Shown piece after piece: positions 33,567-37,588 of a stretch of 37,588 nt of DNA; position 1 is the first letter of the stretch, and each line of letters opens with the position of its first letter. This DNA comes from Verrucomicrobiales bacterium (GTDB lineage: Bacteria > Verrucomicrobiota > Verrucomicrobiia > Verrucomicrobiales > DEV007). Location of the stretch: contig JANQJH010000267.1 in assembly GCA_028281705.1 (NCBI GenBank), positions 1 through 37,588 on the forward strand. Direction: 5' to 3'. Both the position numbers and the translations under genes were made by a program. The notes below the pieces were generated by a model, which searched no databases, had not been told where the DNA came from, and saw only the letters and a program-made list of their open reading frames with translations.

Positions 33567-34850
33567 ATGATCTTTTCTCTCGCATCCCGTATCCTGACGA
33601 CGACGGACAAGCGGCTTCTGATGAAGATGGCGTGGAACTTTGGCTACAAAGGGGCGCGATCGGTGCAGAAGTTCAAGAGCCGGCTCAAGCGGGGAGAGTA
33701 TTTCCCACCGTTTCTCTACCTCTCGATTCTCAATAGCTGCAACCTCCGCTGCCAGGGGTGTTGGGTCGACGTGGACAAACCTCAGGTGAAGATCGAGCTT
33801 GATGAGCTCAATCGATTGGTCAACGACGCCAAGGCCCACGGCAACAGCTTCTTCGGCATCCTCGGAGGTGAGCCCTTCATGCACCCGGAGCTGATCGATT
33901 TTCTCGCGGAGCACCCCGATTGCTTTTTTCAGGTCTTCACCAATGGCCAGCTGATCACGGAGAAGGTGGCGAAGCAACTGCGTCAGTTGGGCAACGTGAC
34001 GCCTCTCATCAGCATCGAGGGTACTGAAGTGGTGAGTGACGAACGCCGGGGCAAGCCCAACGTTTTATCCCGGACCTTGCGGGGGTTGGACAACTGCTTG
34101 AATGAAAAATTGCTCACCGGCGTCGCCACCAGTCTGTGCCAGACCAACATCGACGAACTCCTGACCGAGAAATGGCTGCGCACTCTCATTGATCGAGGCG
34201 TGCACTACGCCTGGTACCACACCTACCGCCCGGTGGGTCCCAAGATTCATCCGGAACTCGCTCTGCGACCGGACCAGGCGCGCCGGGTCCGGCAATTTGT
34301 TGTCGAGATGCGGGCTAAGCTGCCCATTGCCCTGATCGATGCCTACTACGATCATCGCGGCGAAGCCCTCTGTCCCATGGCGACGGGTATCAGTCATCAC
34401 ATTTCTCCGGGCGGGCATGTCGAGCCCTGCCCGATTATCCAGTTCGCCACTGACAAAATCACGGACGAGCGCGGTATCTTTGAGACCCTGACCAAGTCCG
34501 CCTTTTTACAGGACTTTCGCCAGACGGCGGCGAAACACACGCGCGGCTGTATTGTCCTGGAGCGGCCGGACCTGGTGAAGGAACTCGCGGAACGGCATGG
34601 GGCGGACGACACCACCATCCGGAAGACGGCGATGGCTGAACTGGAGTCCATGGTCCCTCGCGGAAGCCAGTTTCTCCCCGGGGAAGAGATCCCTGAGAAA
34701 CACTGGATGTATCGCCTGGCAAAGAAATATTTCTTCAACGACTTCGGCGCCTATGCCGATTTGGAGGCCGAGACAAATGGGGGTGGCAAGGGTGACGACA
34801 AGCCGCCGACCCCGGTGGCCGAGAAGGAGGAGGCACCTCTAGCGTCCTGA
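33567..34850 (+). CDS. radical SAM enzyme with extra C-terminal cysteines
   Basis: A 427-residue radical SAM protein. The cluster motif CNLRCQGC (Cys58, Cys62, Cys65) follows the strand FLYLSILNS. The SAM-binding GILGGEPFMHPELIDFL and FTNGQLITEKVAKQL follow. Further cysteines in EALCPMATG, HVEPCPII and HTRGCIVLE suggest an additional iron-sulfur cluster, as in SPASM-type enzymes. The last 40 residues are polar and low-complexity. The start ATG is 10 bp after the GTPase stop. The reaction is unknown. The operon setting suggests carrier or lipid modification. Confidence 0.88.
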   Translation: MIFSLASRILTTTDKRLLMKMAWNFGYKGARSVQKFKSRLKRGEYFPPFLYLSILNSCNLRCQGCWVDVDKPQVKIELDELNRLVNDAKAHGNSFFGILGGEPFMHPELIDFLAEHPDCFFQVFTNGQLITEKVAKQLRQLGNVTPLISIEGTEVVSDERRGKPNVLSRTLRGLDNCLNEKLLTGVATSLCQTNIDELLTEKWLRTLIDRGVHYAWYHTYRPVGPKIHPELALRPDQARRVRQFVVEMRAKLPIALIDAYYDHRGEALCPMATGISHHISPGGHVEPCPIIQFATDKITDERGIFETLTKSAFLQDFRQTAAKHTRGCIVLERPDLVKELAERHGADDTTIRKTAMAELESMVPRGSQFLPGEEIPEKHWMYRLAKKYFFNDFGAYADLEAETNGGGKGDDKPPTPVAEKEEAPLAS

Positions 34851-34863
34851 AATTCACTTTTTG

Positions 34864-35220
34864 ATGATGCCGAACGAACCAAGCGACAACCATCCTCGAA
34901 CCCTTTACTGCCGCTGTGCCTATGCGCAGACGGTGCCGCAGGGCGTGAAAGACGACGTCCTCCGGCGCCTGAGCGATTCCGGCCGGAACTTCGAGGCCGT
35001 CTCGGATTTGTGTGAGATGTCGGCCCGGCGCGATCCCCGTCTCAAGGAGATCGCGGGTTGCGGCGGCCAGGTCAATATCGTCGCCTGCTACCCGCGTGCG
35101 GTGCAATGGCTCTTTCATGCCGCGGAGTCGCCCTTGCCGGAAGAGGGCGTGGAGGTCTTGAACATGCGTGAACGTTCAGCAGAAGACATCGCCTCTCAAC
35201 TCAACCTGGAATCGGCCTAA
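34864..35220 (+). CDS. small HdrA N-terminal-domain-like cysteine protein
   Basis: A 118-residue soluble protein starting at tandem ATGs (34864 and 34867). Its five cysteines sit in LYCRCAYA, DLCEMS, AGCGGQ and VACYPRAVQWLF. The order CxC, C, C-GG and AC-x-PR matches the pattern of the N-terminal domain of heterodisulfide reductase subunit HdrA, here as a stand-alone protein without the FAD domain. I know no named family. It may bind a metal cluster or carry a persulfide. It lies 13 bp after the radical SAM gene and 4 bp before the ferredoxin gene, so co-expression is certain. Confidence 0.68.
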   Translation: MMPNEPSDNHPRTLYCRCAYAQTVPQGVKDDVLRRLSDSGRNFEAVSDLCEMSARRDPRLKEIAGCGGQVNIVACYPRAVQWLFHAAESPLPEEGVEVLNMRERSAEDIASQLNLESA

Positions 35221-35224
35221 CCGG

Positions 35225-36088
35225 ATGACGAACGAAGAAGAGACGCCGATGCAGGTGGTGGTCTACGAGGGCGAAGGCGCGGCGGTACTCCCATCCTCCA
35301 CGCGTTACGACGTGTTGACGCGTCTGCTAGATCGTGGGTATGCCGTGTCACGGGCGGCGGGGAATGGCCAGGGAGCGGTGGAGCCGCGTGCGGGAGAAAC
35401 GGAGCGGCTCCTGGTCCTGGGCGATTTTCCCGACGGGGCCCCCGATCTCGAGGACAGTTCGGGTGAGGTGGAGATCGATACCCTCACGATCACCGATCTC
35501 GGTGGTGAAGAAGTCCTCGAGTTAGTCGAAGCCCGCCGCGAAGGGCGTCCGATGAATCAGCCGGGAGCCTGGAAGCCGTGGTTTCCCGTGATCGATTACG
35601 ATCGTTGTACGAACTGCATGCAATGTCTCAGCTTCTGCCTCTTTGATGTCTATGGCGTGGATGCGGAGCAGAAGATCCAGGTGCAGAACAACGACAACTG
35701 CAAGACGAACTGCCCGGCGTGCTCTCGCGTGTGCCCCGAGGTGGCGATCATGTTTCCCAAGTATTCCGGGGGGCCGATCAATGGGGACAAGGTCGACCCC
35801 AAGGACCTCGAGCGGGAGAAGATGAAGGTCGATATTTCCTCACTGTTAGGCGGCGACATTTATTCCAGTCTGCGCAATCGCAGTGAGGAGGCCAAATCCC
35901 GCTTTTCCAAGGAGCGCAGTCCTGACAAAGCGCTGACAGAGCGCAAGAAATGTCTCATCAAACTCCAGGGCGACGGGCTCATTCCCGCTGAAGTCCTGGA
36001 AAACCTACCCTCGCCCGAGGAGATTCAACGCCGTGCTGATGAAGCCGCCGCCAAGGCCAAGGCGGCGCTCGATGCTCAAGCCCACTAA
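35225..36088 (+). CDS. two-cluster ferredoxin-type protein
   Basis: A 287-residue protein. Residues 1-115 form a cysteine-free N-terminal domain. A ferredoxin core follows: DRCTNCMQCLSFCLFDVYGV (first 4Fe-4S motif) and NCKTNCPACSRVCPEVAIMF (second). The C-terminal 110 residues are charged and helical (REKMKVDISSLLGGDIYSSL, ending in an Ala/Lys-rich helix). The ATG at 35225, 4 bp after the preceding stop, was preferred over an in-frame start inside that gene. It probably supplies electrons to the radical SAM enzyme or to the carrier chemistry of the operon. Confidence 0.88.
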   Translation: MTNEEETPMQVVVYEGEGAAVLPSSTRYDVLTRLLDRGYAVSRAAGNGQGAVEPRAGETERLLVLGDFPDGAPDLEDSSGEVEIDTLTITDLGGEEVLELVEARREGRPMNQPGAWKPWFPVIDYDRCTNCMQCLSFCLFDVYGVDAEQKIQVQNNDNCKTNCPACSRVCPEVAIMFPKYSGGPINGDKVDPKDLEREKMKVDISSLLGGDIYSSLRNRSEEAKSRFSKERSPDKALTERKKCLIKLQGDGLIPAEVLENLPSPEEIQRRADEAAAKAKAALDAQAH

Positions 36089-36115
36089 CCCAACCCCCGC
36101 CCCGCTTCTTTTCTC

Positions 36116-37588
36116 ATGAACATGCAGTCAGAGAAGATCGATTCCGTATCCCTGCCTCAGTCCGTGCCGATGACGACGACACGGGTACGGCCGCCGAAGA
36201 AGAACATTCCCCAGACCAAGCCGGAGCGCGACGCCGTCCTCCGCGCGGTCCGTGCCTATGTGGAGGAGTTCGAGCCCGTGCCGCCGATGCCGCAGGATGA
36301 ACTCGATGTCCATTGCCAGAAGATCATTGCCGCGGAAGGGATTGATGAGCGCTACCTGCACTACGTCGCGGTCTTGCTCAACAATGAGATGTGGCGTGAG
36401 ACTCTGGCCTCCATTCCCTACGAGCGCCGGCTGCTTCTCATGCCCAAGTGCCTGCGGGTGGAGGACAAGTGCCCCGCTCCCTTCGATGAGTTTGGACTCC
36501 TGTGCAAGCAATGCGGTCTTTGCACCATTCAAGATTTCCAGAACGAGGCGGAACGTCTCGGATATGCCGTGCTCGTGGCGGAGGGATCGGCCATCGTCAT
36601 GTCGCTCATTCAGACGGGCAAGATCGAGGCCATTGTGGGCATCAGTTGCCTGCCGGTGCTCGAGCGGACCTTTCCCTATGTCGAGGCCGCGGCCATTCCC
36701 TCGGTGGCCGTGCCGTTGCTCCAGGACGATTGCATCAATACCACCGTGGACAACGATTGGGTGTGGGACTACATCCATTTGAGCAGCGAAGACAAGACGC
36801 GCAGGCTCAATCTCAACGCCTTGCATGACGATGTCCGCCAGTGGTTCACTGCGGAATCGCTCGAGACCATCATGGGCGAGGGCAACGGGCGCACGGAGGC
36901 GATTGCCCGTGAATGGTTAGGCCGCGCCGGCAAGCGCTGGCGTCCCTTTCTCACCGTGGCGGCCTACCAGGCCTTGCGCGATGATCGCGGCGAGCCCATT
37001 CCGGATGACATCCAGAAGATTGCGGTCGCGGTGGAGTGTTTCCACAAGGCCTCACTCATTCACGATGATATCGAGGACGAAGATCACGATCGTTACGGTG
37101 AGAAGACGCTCCACGAAGAGCACGGCGTGGCTGTGGCCTTGAATGCGGGCGACTTTCTCATCGGTGAGGGCTATCGCCTCATTGGAGAATGTCAGGCGAG
37201 CGATGCGAGGAAGACAGAGATGCTCTTGGCGGCCTCGCGCGGTCAAGGGGAGCTTTGTCGCGGTCAAGGGGCGGAGCTTCTGTGGTCGAAGTCGCCCGAC
37301 GTGCTCAAGACGACCCAGGTGTTGGAGATCTTTCGGCAAAAGACCGCGCCCGCTTTTGAGGTGGCCTTGCAATTGGGGGCCAGTTACGCGGGTCACCTCG
37401 ACGATGTCGCCAAGGTGCTGCACGAATACAGTGAGGCCCTGGGGATCGCCTATCAGATTCGCGACGACATGGATGATCTCTCCGAGGACACGGGCGACAA
37501 CAAGCTGGGCACCATCCGTCCCAGTGTCTTGCTCGCCACGACGCAGGAGCGGGCCAAGGGCGAGGACAAGGAGATCAAAGTTCTCCTG
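36116..37588 (+). CDS. DUF116-polyprenyl diphosphate synthase fusion, 3' truncated
   Basis: The frame runs from the ATG at 36116 to the end of the window (491 codons visible). Residues 60-240 are DUF116-like: cysteines in MPKCLRVEDKCP and LLCKQCGLCTIQDF, then VAEGSAIVMSLIQTGKIEAI and VGISCLPVLERTFPYVEAAA. Residues 255 onward are an all-helical isoprenyl diphosphate synthase: GKRWRPFLTVAAYQAL, first Asp-rich motif LIHDDIEDED, GVAVALNAGDFLIGEGYRLI and second Asp-rich motif YQIRDDMDDLSED. Both DDxxD-type motifs are intact. DUF116 is usually a stand-alone iron-sulfur protein. It is the sixth gene of the operon, 27 bp after the ferredoxin gene. Confidence 0.85.
   Translation, partial: MNMQSEKIDSVSLPQSVPMTTTRVRPPKKNIPQTKPERDAVLRAVRAYVEEFEPVPPMPQDELDVHCQKIIAAEGIDERYLHYVAVLLNNEMWRETLASIPYERRLLLMPKCLRVEDKCPAPFDEFGLLCKQCGLCTIQDFQNEAERLGYAVLVAEGSAIVMSLIQTGKIEAIVGISCLPVLERTFPYVEAAAIPSVAVPLLQDDCINTTVDNDWVWDYIHLSSEDKTRRLNLNALHDDVRQWFTAESLETIMGEGNGRTEAIAREWLGRAGKRWRPFLTVAAYQALRDDRGEPIPDDIQKIAVAVECFHKASLIHDDIEDEDHDRYGEKTLHEEHGVAVALNAGDFLIGEGYRLIGECQASDARKTEMLLAASRGQGELCRGQGAELLWSKSPDVLKTTQVLEIFRQKTAPAFEVALQLGASYAGHLDDVAKVLHEYSEALGIAYQIRDDMDDLSEDTGDNKLGTIRPSVLLATTQERAKGEDKEIKVLL

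Overview
The window is about 60% GC and reads as a chromosomal segment of a PVC-group bacterium, most likely a Verrucomicrobiota member. The main reasons are the paired PSCyt1/PSCyt2/PSD1 (DUF1549/DUF1553) and DUF1501 genes, a Pirellula/Verrucomicrobium-type heme-binding HEAT protein, large secreted proteins with LamG- and Ig-like modules, and the near absence of strong Shine-Dalgarno sequences. No rRNA, tRNA, CRISPR array or complete insertion sequence was seen.

Layout. 1-2514: 3' part of a PVC-type heme-binding HEAT protein. 2531-3137 (minus): two small membrane-anchored proteins. 3246-4175: a DUF2975 membrane protein and YozG-like HTH regulator behind two matching palindromic operators. 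4261-6135: a secreted modular protein. 6171-9969 (minus): M24 peptidase, thioredoxin/heme/PDZ protein, Rrf2 regulator, and an exported YHS-truncated hemoglobin fusion. 10142-17840: PSCyt/PSD1 protein with a LamG insert, DUF1501 protein, octaheme TPR lipoprotein and pdxH. 17916-20030 (minus): exported monoheme protein and a methyltransferase, with a stem-loop repeat between them. 20231-24555: a second PSCyt/PSD1-DUF1501 pair. 24577-26852 (minus): TatD/EboB-like hydrolase with a small partner, a ParE-type toxin-antitoxin pair and a membrane-anchored protein. 27098-30247: a secreted protein with an internal tandem duplication. 30315-30611: a non-coding element bounded by 55-bp inverted repeats. 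30761-31268 (minus): remains of an exported esterase.

The most interesting part is 31329-37588. It opens with a peroxiredoxin-like gene in which an in-frame TGA replaces the first cysteine of the CPFC motif, directly followed by a bacterial SECIS-like hairpin, so it is probably a selenoprotein. A tight six-gene set follows: a GcvH-like lipoyl carrier, a CobW-type GTPase, a radical SAM enzyme, a mini-protein resembling the HdrA N-terminal domain, a two-cluster ferredoxin, and a DUF116-polyprenyl synthase fusion cut by the window end. The spacing (4-nt overlap to 27-nt gaps) implies one operon. The parts suggest redox or sulfur chemistry on a lipoyl carrier linked to isoprenoid metabolism. That function is inference; I know of no described pathway with this composition.

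The two PSCyt/DUF1501 pairs, the octaheme lipoprotein, the monoheme protein and the thioredoxin/heme protein are all exported c-type cytochrome candidates, so the window is rich in periplasmic electron-transfer proteins. Annotation rests on reading motifs and translations only; no database search was run.
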